Below are positions 34,666-43,352 of a stretch of 64,000 bases of DNA, piece after piece. The DNA comes from Terrimonas ferruginea DSM 30193 (lineage in GTDB: Bacteria > Bacteroidota > Bacteroidia > Chitinophagales > Chitinophagaceae): the NCBI RefSeq assembly GCF_000425585.1, contig NZ_AUDS01000014.1, positions 178,798 through 242,797 on the forward strand, given 5' to 3'. The stretch's first letter is position 1. Every line of letters begins with the position of its first letter. The notes under the pieces are model-generated. The model did not search any database. It worked only from the letters and a program-made list of their open reading frames with translations, and had not been told where the DNA came from. The position numbers and the translations under genes are program-made.

Positions 34666-35164
34666 GGAATATTTTTTCTACAAACTGCTCTAGGCATTCC
34701 TGGCTTTCATCAACGGTTACCGTTGCCTGCTCATAATAAATGCGACGGTCGGCGTATTTTTTTGCAATGAACTGATGCAACTGGTCGTCGGTCAGTTCGC
34801 GCAACAGCGGGCGATGCGTTTTTTCTTTTACCAGCCGGTGAAACAAGGTGTCGGGGCTGGTATTGATCCATACGGTAATGCCCGACCGGTTCATGTATTC
34901 GATATTGTTGAAATAACACGGCGTACCGCCACCGCAGGCCATCACAAAAGACTCGTGGCTTTCGGTGATGATGCTGAGGGTTTGTTTCTCTGACTCACGG
35001 AAATATTCTTCTCCTTTTTCAGCAAACACTTCGTTGATGGAGCGGCCCTCGGCATTCACGATCTGTTCATCAAGGTCAAAAAAAGGCAGTCCGAGTTTTT
35101 CACTCAACTGGCGGCCCCAATGTGTTTTGCCGGAGCCCATAAATCCTATGAGAAATATTTTCAA
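34658..35164 (-). CDS. aroK: Shikimate kinase
   Basis: 168-aa P-loop kinase that phosphorylates shikimate in aromatic amino-acid synthesis. Visible: Walker A GFMGSGKTHWG, FFDLDEQI (shikimate-binding Asp), and ACGGGTPCYF (the GGG substrate motif). Normal length. It lies 9 bp downstream of the acyl-CoA dehydrogenase gene and overlaps the DUF423 gene, so the three form an operon despite unrelated tasks. Confidence 0.92.
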   Translation of the reverse strand: MKIFLIGFMGSGKTHWGRQLSEKLGLPFFDLDEQIVNAEGRSINEVFAEKGEEYFRESEKQTLSIITESHESFVMACGGGTPCYFNNIEYMNRSGITVWINTSPDTLFHRLVKEKTHRPLLRELTDDQLHQFIAKKYADRRIYYEQATVTVDESQECLEQFVEKIFHA

Positions 35165-35173
35165 CCGGATTGT

Positions 35174-36358
35174 TTATTTAAAAGCGTTGAACCCTGTTAC
35201 ATCCATACCGGTGATCAGCAGGTGAACATCGTGTGTGCCTTCGTAGGTGATCACACTTTCGAGGTTCATCATGTGGCGCATTACGGAATACTCGCCGGTA
35301 ATGCCCATGCCTCCCAGCATCTGACGTGCATCACGGCAGATATTGGTAGCTATTTCGCAGGCGTTGCGTTTGGCCATACTCACCTGCTGTGGAGTCACCT
35401 TGCCTTCGTTCATCAGCACACCGAGGCGCCAGTTGAGCAATTGCGCTTTGGTGATCTCTGTCACCATTTCAGCCAGTTTCTTTTGCTGCAGCTGGAATGC
35501 ACCGATGGGTTTACCAAACTGCACACGTTCTTTGGAATAACGCAATGCAGTATCATAACAATCCATGGCCGCACCTACTGCGCCCCAGGCAATGCCGTAA
35601 CGCGCTTTGGTGAGGCAGCCCAGCGGACCTTTCAAACCCTGCACGTTGGGTAGCATATTTTCTTTGGGAACTTTTACATTGTCGAACACCAGTTCGCCGG
35701 TAGCGCTGGCGCGAAGGCTCCACTTACCGTGTGTGGTCGGTGTGCTGAATCCTTCCATACCGCGCTCGACGATCACACCCCGGATTATGCCTTGTTCATC
35801 TTTTGCCCAAACAACGGCCACTTGTGCAAATGGTGCATTGCTGATCCACATTTTGGCACCATTCAGGATCACGTGATCACCCGCATCTTTGATGTTGGTG
35901 AGCATGCTGCTCGGGTCACTTCCGTGATCGGGCTCTGTAAGACCGAAGCATCCGAGCCATTCGCCGCTCGCGAGTTTGGGTAAATATTTATTGCGTTGTT
36001 CTTCATTGCCGTAAGCGTAGATGGGATACATTACCAGCGAACCTTGTACGGAAGCAGTGCTGCGTACACCGCTGTCGCCGCGCTCGAGCTCCTGCATCAT
36101 TATACCGTAGCTGATATAATCGAGACCGCCACCGCCGTATTCAACCGGCACAGTAGGACCGAAACAACCGAGGTCACCAAGTTGCTTTACAATATGCTCA
36201 GGGAACTCCGCTTTTTGTGCATAGTCTTCGATGATGGGAGAAATTTCTTTCTTCACATAATTCCTTACGGAATCACGGATCATCAACTGTTCTTCGGTCA
36301 GCAGTTCATCTACATTGAAGTAGTCAGGGCTTGTAAAAAGGTCTGTACGAGCAGCCAT
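35174..36358 (-). CDS. Acyl-CoA dehydrogenase, glutaryl-CoA dehydrogenase-like
   Basis: 394-aa FAD enzyme. The acyl-CoA dehydrogenase fold is clear: CFGLTEPDHGSDP, KMWISNAP, and QFGKPIGAFQLQQKKLAEM. The C-terminal LESVITYEGTHDVHLLITG places the catalytic Glu in YEGTHD, as in glutaryl-CoA dehydrogenases. It would act in lysine or aromatic-compound breakdown. The exact substrate is inferred from this motif. First gene of an operon with aroK and DUF423. Confidence 0.85.
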   Translation of the reverse strand: MAARTDLFTSPDYFNVDELLTEEQLMIRDSVRNYVKKEISPIIEDYAQKAEFPEHIVKQLGDLGCFGPTVPVEYGGGGLDYISYGIMMQELERGDSGVRSTASVQGSLVMYPIYAYGNEEQRNKYLPKLASGEWLGCFGLTEPDHGSDPSSMLTNIKDAGDHVILNGAKMWISNAPFAQVAVVWAKDEQGIIRGVIVERGMEGFSTPTTHGKWSLRASATGELVFDNVKVPKENMLPNVQGLKGPLGCLTKARYGIAWGAVGAAMDCYDTALRYSKERVQFGKPIGAFQLQQKKLAEMVTEITKAQLLNWRLGVLMNEGKVTPQQVSMAKRNACEIATNICRDARQMLGGMGITGEYSVMRHMMNLESVITYEGTHDVHLLITGMDVTGFNAFK

Positions 36359-36383
36359 AGGAGCAATCTTTATTTAGTTGCCG

Positions 36384-36391
36384 CAAAGGTA
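36384..36391 (-). promoter_or_regulatory. Putative -7 box of the acyl-CoA dehydrogenase operon
   Basis: Minus-strand TACCTTTG, about 25 nt before the ATG at 36358. No clear -33 element. Confidence 0.4.
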
Positions 36392-36431
36392 TTGTAAAGT
36401 TTGTAGTTTGGGAGCCTTTGTTTCGATGAAT

Positions 36432-37805
36432 TCAACTGTTGGGACTGTCTTTCAGAATGCGTAATTCGCGGGGATAGTAGTTGTTGATGCGGTTGGGCAA
36501 CGCGTTGATCCAGCCTAGCGGATACCCCTGGAAGTTAACGGTCTGCCATCCCCTGCCGGCTGTTTCAGCGGTGAAATCGCGGCGTTGGAGATAAAGAATG
36601 GCGGCATCCTTATCGAGTGAAGCAGCCGGCACAGCAGGCCGTAACAGGCCGCTGAGCGCCAGTGCGTGATCGGGCACCAGCTTGTCGCGCATCAATTCGC
36701 CCAGGCGTACACCTGAATACACCACGCGCATTTTTTCCAACAAAAGAGAAAAATCAGCAGCCAGCGGCGAAGGCCATGCATACACGGTTTGCTGATGCCG
36801 CACCGTGCTCATGTCTGTCATATCAATCCAGGGTTCGAGCAGTTTTTGTTCGGCTTTTGTAACGGAATCGGGCTTTTTACGCAGCTTTCCGGCAAAACCC
36901 TGCACGCCGTCCTGTTTTTCTACCATGGTCAGGAAAAAACCTTCGCCTTTTACTTTGTGTGGCCAGAAACGGTAACCGGGCAATCCGTTTTTACTGAGGG
37001 TAGTAACGATACCGCTGTGCTCCGGCACCTCCAGTGCAATACCTTTCACCTGCCACTCCTCCTGCATCCAATCGAGGATAGCTTCATCTTCTTCGGGAGA
37101 AAAAGAGCAGGTGGAATAAATCAATGTGCCGCCTTCGCGCAGGGCAGGCCATACATCGGCCAGGATGCGTTGCTGTCGCTGACTGCATAGTTGTACGGCA
37201 TTTTCGCTCCATTCAATGATGGCTTCGGGCTCTCGGCGAAACAAACCGCTGCCACTACACGGTGCATCCACGACAATCACATCAAAAAAACCTTCGAGCG
37301 ATTGAAAATGGGCGGGATCATTGTTCGTCACCATTACATTGGCACTTCCCCAGCGGATGATGTTGTCACGCAGAATGGATGAACGTGATTTGATCACTTC
37401 ATTGCTTACCAGCAGACTCCCTTCGGGCAGCAATGATTGAATATGTGTAGACTTGCCACCGGGTGCGGCACTGAGGTCGAGGACTTTTAAGGGACCATCC
37501 TGCTGCGGAATTTTTTCAAAAGCCTTTTCCAGGAACATGCTGCTGGCTTCCTGCACGTAATAACAACCGGCATGAAACAACGGATCGAAGGTAAACGAAG
37601 GACGTTGCGGAAGATAGTAACCATAACGGCTCCACGGAACAGGCGTCAGTTCATTCAGCGAACCATCAAACAACCGCGACGGCTTTGCAGGATTGATGCG
37701 AATGGAGGTGATTGCTTCGGCATTGGCATGTGTTTGTTCAAACGCATGCCGATCGAAACCATCGATGCCTTCCAGCGAATTGATCAGTGAAACGGGAACC
37801 TGCAT
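36432..37805 (-). CDS. RsmF-like rRNA cytosine-C5 methyltransferase
   Basis: 457-aa SAM-dependent methyltransferase of the NOL1/NOP2/Sun family. The SAM motif is VLDLSAAPGGKSTHI. The two catalytic Cys lie in VVDAPCSGSG (motif IV) and IYSTCSFSPEED (motif VI). An N-terminal RmF-type domain and a C-terminal PUA-like region (NFQGYPLGWINALPNRINN) complete an RsmF-like layout. The target is probably 16S rRNA, inferred from the family. Confidence 0.85.
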   Translation of the reverse strand: MQVPVSLINSLEGIDGFDRHAFEQTHANAEAITSIRINPAKPSRLFDGSLNELTPVPWSRYGYYLPQRPSFTFDPLFHAGCYYVQEASSMFLEKAFEKIPQQDGPLKVLDLSAAPGGKSTHIQSLLPEGSLLVSNEVIKSRSSILRDNIIRWGSANVMVTNNDPAHFQSLEGFFDVIVVDAPCSGSGLFRREPEAIIEWSENAVQLCSQRQQRILADVWPALREGGTLIYSTCSFSPEEDEAILDWMQEEWQVKGIALEVPEHSGIVTTLSKNGLPGYRFWPHKVKGEGFFLTMVEKQDGVQGFAGKLRKKPDSVTKAEQKLLEPWIDMTDMSTVRHQQTVYAWPSPLAADFSLLLEKMRVVYSGVRLGELMRDKLVPDHALALSGLLRPAVPAASLDKDAAILYLQRRDFTAETAGRGWQTVNFQGYPLGWINALPNRINNYYPRELRILKDSPNS

Positions 37806-37809
37806 AGCG

Positions 37810-37817
37810 CAAAGATA
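37810..37817 (-). promoter_or_regulatory. -7 box of the RsmF-like gene, near-leaderless
   Basis: Minus-strand TATCTTTG, 4 nt before the ATG at 37805. Confidence 0.5.
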
Positions 37818-37830
37818 AGATGGCTGTGTA

Positions 37831-39369
37831 CTACAGATTTTTAATCTCCGCTACCAGGTCCTGCAATACTTTTTTAGCATCACCGAACAGCATGGACGTA
37901 CGTGGCTGGAAGAACAGGTCATTCTCGATACCGGCATAACCGGGCTTCATGCTGCGCTTGTTAACAATTACATTTTTAGCGAGCTCCACATCCAGTATGG
38001 GCATTCCGTATATCGGGGAAGAAGGATCTGTTTTGGCAGCGGGGTTTACTACGTCATTTGCCCCCAATACGAGTACCACATCGGTGGTGGGAAACTCTTC
38101 GTTGGCGTGTTCCATCTCGAGCAATTTCTCGTAAGGAACATCAGCTTCTGCGAGCAATACGTTCATGTGGCCGGGCATACGTCCCGCTACGGGATGGATG
38201 GCGTATTTCACTTCCACGCCTTTGCTCTCGAGTAACTTTTCCAGTTCGTGACAAATATGTTGCGCCTGCGCTACTGCGAGACCATAACCCGGCACAATGA
38301 ATACTTTATTGGCATAGGTCATTACAACGGCTGCATCGCTGAGGCTGATTTCTTTGTAGGCTCCCTGTTCTTTGGCCGCGCCGCCTCCGGCTTTAGCACC
38401 ACCGCCGAAGGAGCCGATGAGTACGTTGGCGAGTGAGCGGTTCATGGCCTTACACATCAGGATGGTGAGCAAGGTGCCTGCCGCGCCCACGAGAATACCA
38501 CCGGTAAGCATGACCTTATTATCATAAAGGAAACCGCCACAAGCCGCGGCTACCCCCGTAAAAGAGTTAAGCAGGGAAATCACTACCGGCATGTCCGCAC
38601 CACCGATCGGCAATACGAAGAAGATACCGTATAAGGCAGACAAGACCAGGATGCCGTAAAAAATATACTTGAAAGAAGAAGGCAACCAGGTGTTGGCCGT
38701 AACAGACTCCTCCTCGTAAAAAGAAGGAAATTCAAAACGGCTTGTATGATAAACCATGTAAACGCTGAGCCCTATGATGATCAGCAACAGGACAATATTA
38801 AAAATATGCTGACCACGGAAAGCGAAATCTTTCACACGGCCGTTGAGTTTACCCCATGCGATGATGCTACCGGCAAAAGAAACGGTACCGATGACCAGGC
38901 CTGCCAGGATGATCACGAGATGCAGCGCCAACTGAGCGCCGGAACCTTGTAATGAAGTTTCGCTGCCGAATGCAAAATTCTCTGCTTCGGTCAAACCGAT
39001 TTCCAGGTAGGGGCGCAGATGTTCATAAAAATGATTGAACTCTACGATCGAAATCAGCATGGCACAGGCGCCGCCCATACCATTGAACAGGCTCACCATT
39101 TCCGGCATCGCCGTCATCTTCACGCGTTTGGCGGCGAGGAAGCCGATCAATGTACCAATGGCAATACCGCCGAAAATCCAGCCATAGTTGTGTAGCTTTT
39201 CCCCATCTTCTTCATAGAGAAAGATGGTGGCCAATATGGCGATGGTCATACCGCCGGCTGCCACCAGGTTGCCTTTGCGGGCGCTGGCTGGATTCGATAA
39301 CATTTTCAGGCCCAGGATAAAGGTGATGGAGCCGATGAGGTAAGAAAGGGTAAGTATATTCAATTCCAT
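37831..39369 (-). CDS. pntB: NAD(P)+ transhydrogenase subunit beta
   Basis: 512-aa membrane subunit of the proton-translocating transhydrogenase that makes NADPH from NADH. About nine helices fill the first 330 residues; the NADP(H)-binding domain follows (IVPGYGLAVAQAQH, HPVAGRMPGHMNVLLAEA, GANDVVNPAA, VNKRSMKPGYAGIEN). Last gene of a pntAA-pntAB-pntB series on the minus strand. Confidence 0.93.
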   Translation of the reverse strand: MELNILTLSYLIGSITFILGLKMLSNPASARKGNLVAAGGMTIAILATIFLYEEDGEKLHNYGWIFGGIAIGTLIGFLAAKRVKMTAMPEMVSLFNGMGGACAMLISIVEFNHFYEHLRPYLEIGLTEAENFAFGSETSLQGSGAQLALHLVIILAGLVIGTVSFAGSIIAWGKLNGRVKDFAFRGQHIFNIVLLLIIIGLSVYMVYHTSRFEFPSFYEEESVTANTWLPSSFKYIFYGILVLSALYGIFFVLPIGGADMPVVISLLNSFTGVAAACGGFLYDNKVMLTGGILVGAAGTLLTILMCKAMNRSLANVLIGSFGGGAKAGGGAAKEQGAYKEISLSDAAVVMTYANKVFIVPGYGLAVAQAQHICHELEKLLESKGVEVKYAIHPVAGRMPGHMNVLLAEADVPYEKLLEMEHANEEFPTTDVVLVLGANDVVNPAAKTDPSSPIYGMPILDVELAKNVIVNKRSMKPGYAGIENDLFFQPRTSMLFGDAKKVLQDLVAEIKNL

Positions 39370-39521
39370 ATATTCAATAAGTCAATCAGTGAATAAGTCA
39401 ATCGTGAATAAGTGAACCAGCTTTGCGGCTTACTTTCTTTGCGCTTTGCGTGAAACAGCGCAGGATTCACGCAAAGGAGCATAAGGTGCAAAGTCGCAAA
39501 GAGCTATATGAATCGTGAATG
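39370..39521. repeat. Repeat tract with CTTTGCGTGAA hairpin between pntAB and pntB
   Basis: Contains GTGAATAAGTCAAT words (39375-39415), then CTTTGCG words and an 11-bp perfect hairpin CTTTGCGTGAA / TTCACGCAAAG (39444-39454 and 39466-39476, 11-nt loop), then further GCAAAG words. It splits two cistrons of one enzyme by 152 bp. Confidence 0.75.
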
Positions 39522-39830
39522 CTATTTCTTTTTCTTTTTGAACATCTCGAGCATGCGGTCGGTTACAACAAATCCGCCTACTACGTTGAGCGTACCTAAT
39601 ACCACGGCCAGGAATCCAAGAATAAGCGCCAGGTAATTGTCGCTTTCGGCTTTGCCCATTACGATGATGGCGCCGATGATCACTACTCCGTGAATGGCGT
39701 TGGCACCACTCATCAGCGGTGTATGCAACACACTCGGCACGCGGCCGATTATTTCGATACCCACAAAAATCATCAGTACTACGATGTAGATGATCTGCTG
39801 ATTTTCCGTGATCCAGTTGAGGAAGCCCAT
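39522..39830 (-). CDS. pntAB: NAD(P)+ transhydrogenase subunit alpha part 2
   Basis: 102-aa membrane segment (three helices) that in E. coli is fused to the C-terminus of PntA. Motifs: VLMIFVGIEIIGRVPSVLHTPLMSG (read from FVGIEIIGRVPSVLHTPLM) and LALILGFLAVVLGTLNVVGG. Ends with a Lys run. Flanked on both sides by word-repeat tracts. Confidence 0.92.
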   Translation of the reverse strand: MGFLNWITENQQIIYIVVLMIFVGIEIIGRVPSVLHTPLMSGANAIHGVVIIGAIIVMGKAESDNYLALILGFLAVVLGTLNVVGGFVVTDRMLEMFKKKKK

Positions 39831-39985
39831 TTAGTAGTAAGTTTTAAGTATTAAGTCGTAAATTATGGTATCAGGTGTAAGGCTTAAGGTGGAAGGAATT
39901 TATTTAAGATTTGTCTCACCATTCACTATTCACCATTGACCATTCACTATTCACTATTCACCATTCACTATTGACGATTGACCGT
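39831..39985. repeat. Word-repeat tract overlapping the pntAA 3' end
   Basis: AAGTTTTAAGTATTAAG words (39838-39863), GGTGTAAGGCTTAAGG-type words, then TTCACCATTGACC heptads (39917-39985). The heptads supply the TAG stop and encode the last few residues of pntAA. Confidence 0.75.
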
Positions 39986-41089
39986 TTTGACTCTTTCATG
40001 TTGAATTTCACCATCAAACGTAATGCAACTGCCTTTCACCAGATCATCTTCCCAATTCAATTGCAGTGCTCCTTCTTTGGTCGTGATCAGTTGCAGAAAG
40101 TTAAGAACGTTTTTCCCATACAACTTACTGGCATCTGAAGGCATGGTGCTTTGCAAAGATGAATTACCGATGATGTATGCACCACCTGCTTTCACCGTTT
40201 CGCGGTCGCGGGTCTGCGGGGTGTTGCCACCGGTTGACGCGGCCAGGTCGATGATCACCGAACCATTGCGCATCGAAGCCAGCATTTCATCCGTAATAAG
40301 GATGGGTGCTTTTCTTCCCGGGATTTGCGCGGTGGTGATCACAATATCTGCTTTGGCAATATGTGCGGCGATCAGGGCCTGTTGCTTTTGTTTGTATTCT
40401 TCAGTTTGCTCTACTGCATAACCACCTGCTGCCGATGCATCGGCGGCGCCTTCCACTTCAATGAATTTGGCACCGAGACTCATTACTTCTTCTTTTACCG
40501 CAGGGCGTGTATCGAATACTTCCACTACGGATCCGAGGCGGCGCGCGGTGGCAACTGCCTGCAGACCTGCCACACCGGCTCCGAGGATCAGTACTTTGGC
40601 CGGAGCGATACTGCCCGCCGCGGTCATGAACATCGGAAAGTAACGGCCGTAGGTATTAGCGGCCAGCAACACCGCTTTGTAGCCGGCAATGTTTGCCTGG
40701 GAACTCAATACATCCATCGACTGCGCACGCGTGGTACGCGGCAGCATATCGAGTGAAAAAGAGGTAATGCCTGCTGCTGCCCACTCCTGCATACGCGCAT
40801 GCGTGAAAAGCGGTTGATATACCCCGATAAAAATAATACCCGGTCGGACAGACGCGGGTAGCTGAGGTGTATGAATAGATAAAACAATATCTGCCTGTGA
40901 AAATATTTCTGTGGCGTGACTGATGCGGCCTCCGGCCTTTTCGTATTCGGCATCATCGCAAAAGGCCTGTTCGCCTGCGCCGCTTTCCACCAGCACATTG
41001 ACGCCTTTTTTGGTCAATGCCGCCACGGCTTCCGCTAATAACGATACCCTTGTTTCAGGTGCTGGTTCTTTGAGCAATCCGATCGTCAT
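39968..41089 (-). CDS. pntAA: NAD(P)+ transhydrogenase subunit alpha part 1
   Basis: 373-aa soluble NAD(H)-binding subunit. Motifs: RVSLLAEAVAAL near the N-terminus, VLILGAGVAGLQAVATARRLGS (read from LILGAGVAGLQAVATAR), and VITTAQIPGRKAPILIT. The ATG at 41089 matches the family start; the frame is open to 41134. First gene of the transhydrogenase operon. Its C-terminal KTVNRQ is encoded by repeat words. Confidence 0.92.
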   Translation of the reverse strand: MTIGLLKEPAPETRVSLLAEAVAALTKKGVNVLVESGAGEQAFCDDAEYEKAGGRISHATEIFSQADIVLSIHTPQLPASVRPGIIFIGVYQPLFTHARMQEWAAAGITSFSLDMLPRTTRAQSMDVLSSQANIAGYKAVLLAANTYGRYFPMFMTAAGSIAPAKVLILGAGVAGLQAVATARRLGSVVEVFDTRPAVKEEVMSLGAKFIEVEGAADASAAGGYAVEQTEEYKQKQQALIAAHIAKADIVITTAQIPGRKAPILITDEMLASMRNGSVIIDLAASTGGNTPQTRDRETVKAGGAYIIGNSSLQSTMPSDASKLYGKNVLNFLQLITTKEGALQLNWEDDLVKGSCITFDGEIQHERVKTVNRQ

Positions 41090-41177
41090 GAAGTTAGTTT
41101 TACACTTGTACGGATAAGAATTTCCGGTACGCACCGAAGATATAGAAAACGGCGTTTACCGTCAATTTAATATTGTA

Positions 41178-41975
41178 TTAGAAACGAATGGAAAAATGCT
41201 GCTCTTCGTGAAAGGCGGGACGAAACAAAACGATACCGATGAAAAAGAGATCGATCGAACAACGCACACGTTCATGGCTGATCACCTGGTGCCAGGCCTG
41301 CTCCATTTCCGGGCTCCAATGAATATCGTCCAGGATCACGATCGTATCGTCGTGTATATAAGGAAGTATTTGTTCAAAGTAACGCACCGTGGGTTCGAAG
41401 CGATGATTGCCGTCGAGAAATATTAAATCCTGCGCCGGAAGTTGCGCCAGCGCCGGTTGCAGTGTTTCATCAAAATTGCCCTCGATCACTTGTATGTTGC
41501 CGAGGCCGAGCTTGTGGAAGTTCTCCCGCGCACATTGTGCAATAGCCGGCGCGCCTTCCATGGTAGTAACGGCTGCCGTTGGCTGTGCCAGCGAAAAATA
41601 AGTGCTGGTAATTCCGAGCGATGTTCCCAGTTCAAGTATATGTTGCGAGCCGTAATGACGGGCTATCCTGAACAGCAGTCGCGCCAGCTTGCGTGGTTTG
41701 GCGGCATGTTTTGCGATGGATTTAACCTGCCGGCTGCTCCCCGCTCCCGTGGCCGATCCGGCGCCCAGGTCGGCTACAGCCAGCCACCGTTCATCGCGAA
41801 GCAGATCAGCGCGCAGCGCTTCCGCTTTGGCATATTCGGGATATTCTTTTTTATCCATGAACACATCCCGGATCATGCGGAATACAAACGGTGAATGCAT
41901 GCCATGCCCTTTACCGTTCAACGCGGTAAAATAATACTGCAGGTATTTAACAGCGAGGCGCGCGGGAGAATACAT
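41178..41975 (-). CDS. Class I SAM-dependent methyltransferase
   Basis: 265-aa methyltransferase resembling small-molecule O-methyltransferases. SAM-binding LELGTSLGITSTYFSLA, then TTMEGAPAIAQCA, LIFLDGNHRFEPTV and IVILDDIHWSPEMEQAW are visible. The frame is open to 42053, inside folA; I prefer the ATG at 41975 because it follows the folA stop by 19 bp. Substrate unknown. Third gene after thyA and folA. Confidence 0.8.
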   Translation of the reverse strand: MYSPARLAVKYLQYYFTALNGKGHGMHSPFVFRMIRDVFMDKKEYPEYAKAEALRADLLRDERWLAVADLGAGSATGAGSSRQVKSIAKHAAKPRKLARLLFRIARHYGSQHILELGTSLGITSTYFSLAQPTAAVTTMEGAPAIAQCARENFHKLGLGNIQVIEGNFDETLQPALAQLPAQDLIFLDGNHRFEPTVRYFEQILPYIHDDTIVILDDIHWSPEMEQAWHQVISHERVRCSIDLFFIGIVLFRPAFHEEQHFSIRF

Positions 41976-41994
41976 GAAGGAATTGTTGCGGTGA

Positions 41995-42486
41995 TCAGAT
42001 CCTCTCCCATACCTGGAAGGAATAATTGTAGGCGTGCTTTTCATCCGCCTCATGATTTTTCTGGCTTACCAGTTTCCATTTGGCCGGATCGATCGCAGGA
42101 AAGCTGGTATCTCCTTCGGGGGTAGCTTCCACGCGTGTAATGTAAATGCGGCGGGCTTTCTCGAATGCCAGCCTGTATATTTCCCCTCCACCGATCACCA
42201 TCGGCTCTTTCACGTCCATTTCTTTTACCAGGAAAAGTGCATCATCCAGGCTGCCTACTACCACGGCACCTTCTGCTTTCCATCCTTTCTGACGGGTGAT
42301 GACGATGTTTTTGCGTCCGGCAAGCGGCTTGCCCAGCGCTTCAAATGTTTTGCGGCCCATGATCACGGGCATTCCCCAGGTTACATTCTTGAAGAATTTG
42401 AGATCATTGGGCAAATGCCACAACAACTGGTTGTCTTTTCCGATAATGTTATTGTCGGCGGCCGCTACTACAAGGGAAATATTCAT
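41995..42486 (-). CDS. folA: Dihydrofolate reductase
   Basis: 163-aa enzyme that regenerates tetrahydrofolate. Motifs: SLVVAAADNNIIGKDNQLLW, PNDLKFFKNVTWG, VIMGRKTFEALGKPL and MVIGGGEIYRLA. It lies 12 bp downstream of thyA; the pair is functionally coupled because thymidylate synthase consumes the folate that this enzyme restores. Confidence 0.95.
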   Translation of the reverse strand: MNISLVVAAADNNIIGKDNQLLWHLPNDLKFFKNVTWGMPVIMGRKTFEALGKPLAGRKNIVITRQKGWKAEGAVVVGSLDDALFLVKEMDVKEPMVIGGGEIYRLAFEKARRIYITRVEATPEGDTSFPAIDPAKWKLVSQKNHEADEKHAYNYSFQVWERI

Positions 42487-42498
42487 GAAAGAAATTAT

Positions 42499-43293
42499 TT
42501 ATACGGCCACGGGCGCCTTGATCGCAGGATGATGCTGATAGTTTTCCAATTCAAAATCTTCAAACGTAAACGACAGGATATCTTTTACCGCAGGATTTAT
42601 TTTCATTACGGGCAGCGGAAAAGGCTCGCGCGTTAATTGCAGTTCTACCTGCTCGCGGTGATTATGATAGATATGTACATCGCCGAATGTATGAATGAAT
42701 TCTCCCGGCTCGAGATCGCAGACCTGTGCGATCATCATTGTCAGCAATGCATACGAGGCAATGTTGAAAGGCACACCGAGAAATACATCCGCACTGCGCT
42801 GGTACAACTGGCAACTGAGTTTGCCATTGGCCACATAAAACTGGAACAGCGCATGACAGGGCATCAGGGCCATATCAGGAAGATCGGCCACGTTCCAGGC
42901 GCTTACGATGAGGCGGCGGCTATCGGGATTTTTGCGGATCTGGCTGATGAGATCGGTGATCTGGTCCACTACTTTTCCGTCGGCTCCGGCCCAGCTACGC
43001 CATTGTTTGCCGTATACCGGTCCGAGTTCCCCGTTGGCATCGGCCCATTCGTCCCAGATCTTAACCCCGTGTTCTTTCAGGTAGGCAATATTCGTTTCGC
43101 CGCGGAGAAACCACAGCAATTCATGGATAATGCTTTTCAGGTGCACTTTTTTGGTGGTCACCATCGGAAATCCCTGCTGAAGGTCGAACCGCATCTGGTA
43201 GCCAAACACGCTGGTGGTGCCGGTGCCGGTGCGGTCTGTTTTTTCCGTGCCATTATCCCGGATATGCCTGAGAAGATCGAGGTACTGCTGCAT
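42499..43293 (-). CDS. thyA: Thymidylate synthase
   Basis: 264-aa enzyme that methylates dUMP to dTMP with methylene-tetrahydrofolate. Visible: [16 protein letters not shown], the catalytic Cys in [11 protein letters not shown], and [20 protein letters not shown] for dUMP binding. Length is the same as the E. coli enzyme. First gene of a thyA-folA-methyltransferase operon. Confidence 0.97.
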   Translation of the reverse strand: MQQYLDLLRHIRDNGTEKTDRTGTGTTSVFGYQMRFDLQQGFPMVTTKKVHLKSIIHELLWFLRGETNIAYLKEHGVKIWDEWADANGELGPVYGKQWRSWAGADGKVVDQITDLISQIRKNPDSRRLIVSAWNVADLPDMALMPCHALFQFYVANGKLSCQLYQRSADVFLGVPFNIASYALLTMMIAQVCDLEPGEFIHTFGDVHIYHNHREQVELQLTREPFPLPVMKINPAVKDILSFTFEDFELENYQHHPAIKAPVAV

Positions 43294-43352
43294 GGGTGCA
43301 AGTTAGCGAAAACCTGCCAGTGCCGCCGGGCGCTGTGAGCAACCTGTGGATA

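Noticed and set aside
41976..42053. N-terminal extension of the methyltransferase
   Set aside because: It would overlap folA coding sequence; the ATG at 41975 fits the spacing and the family better.
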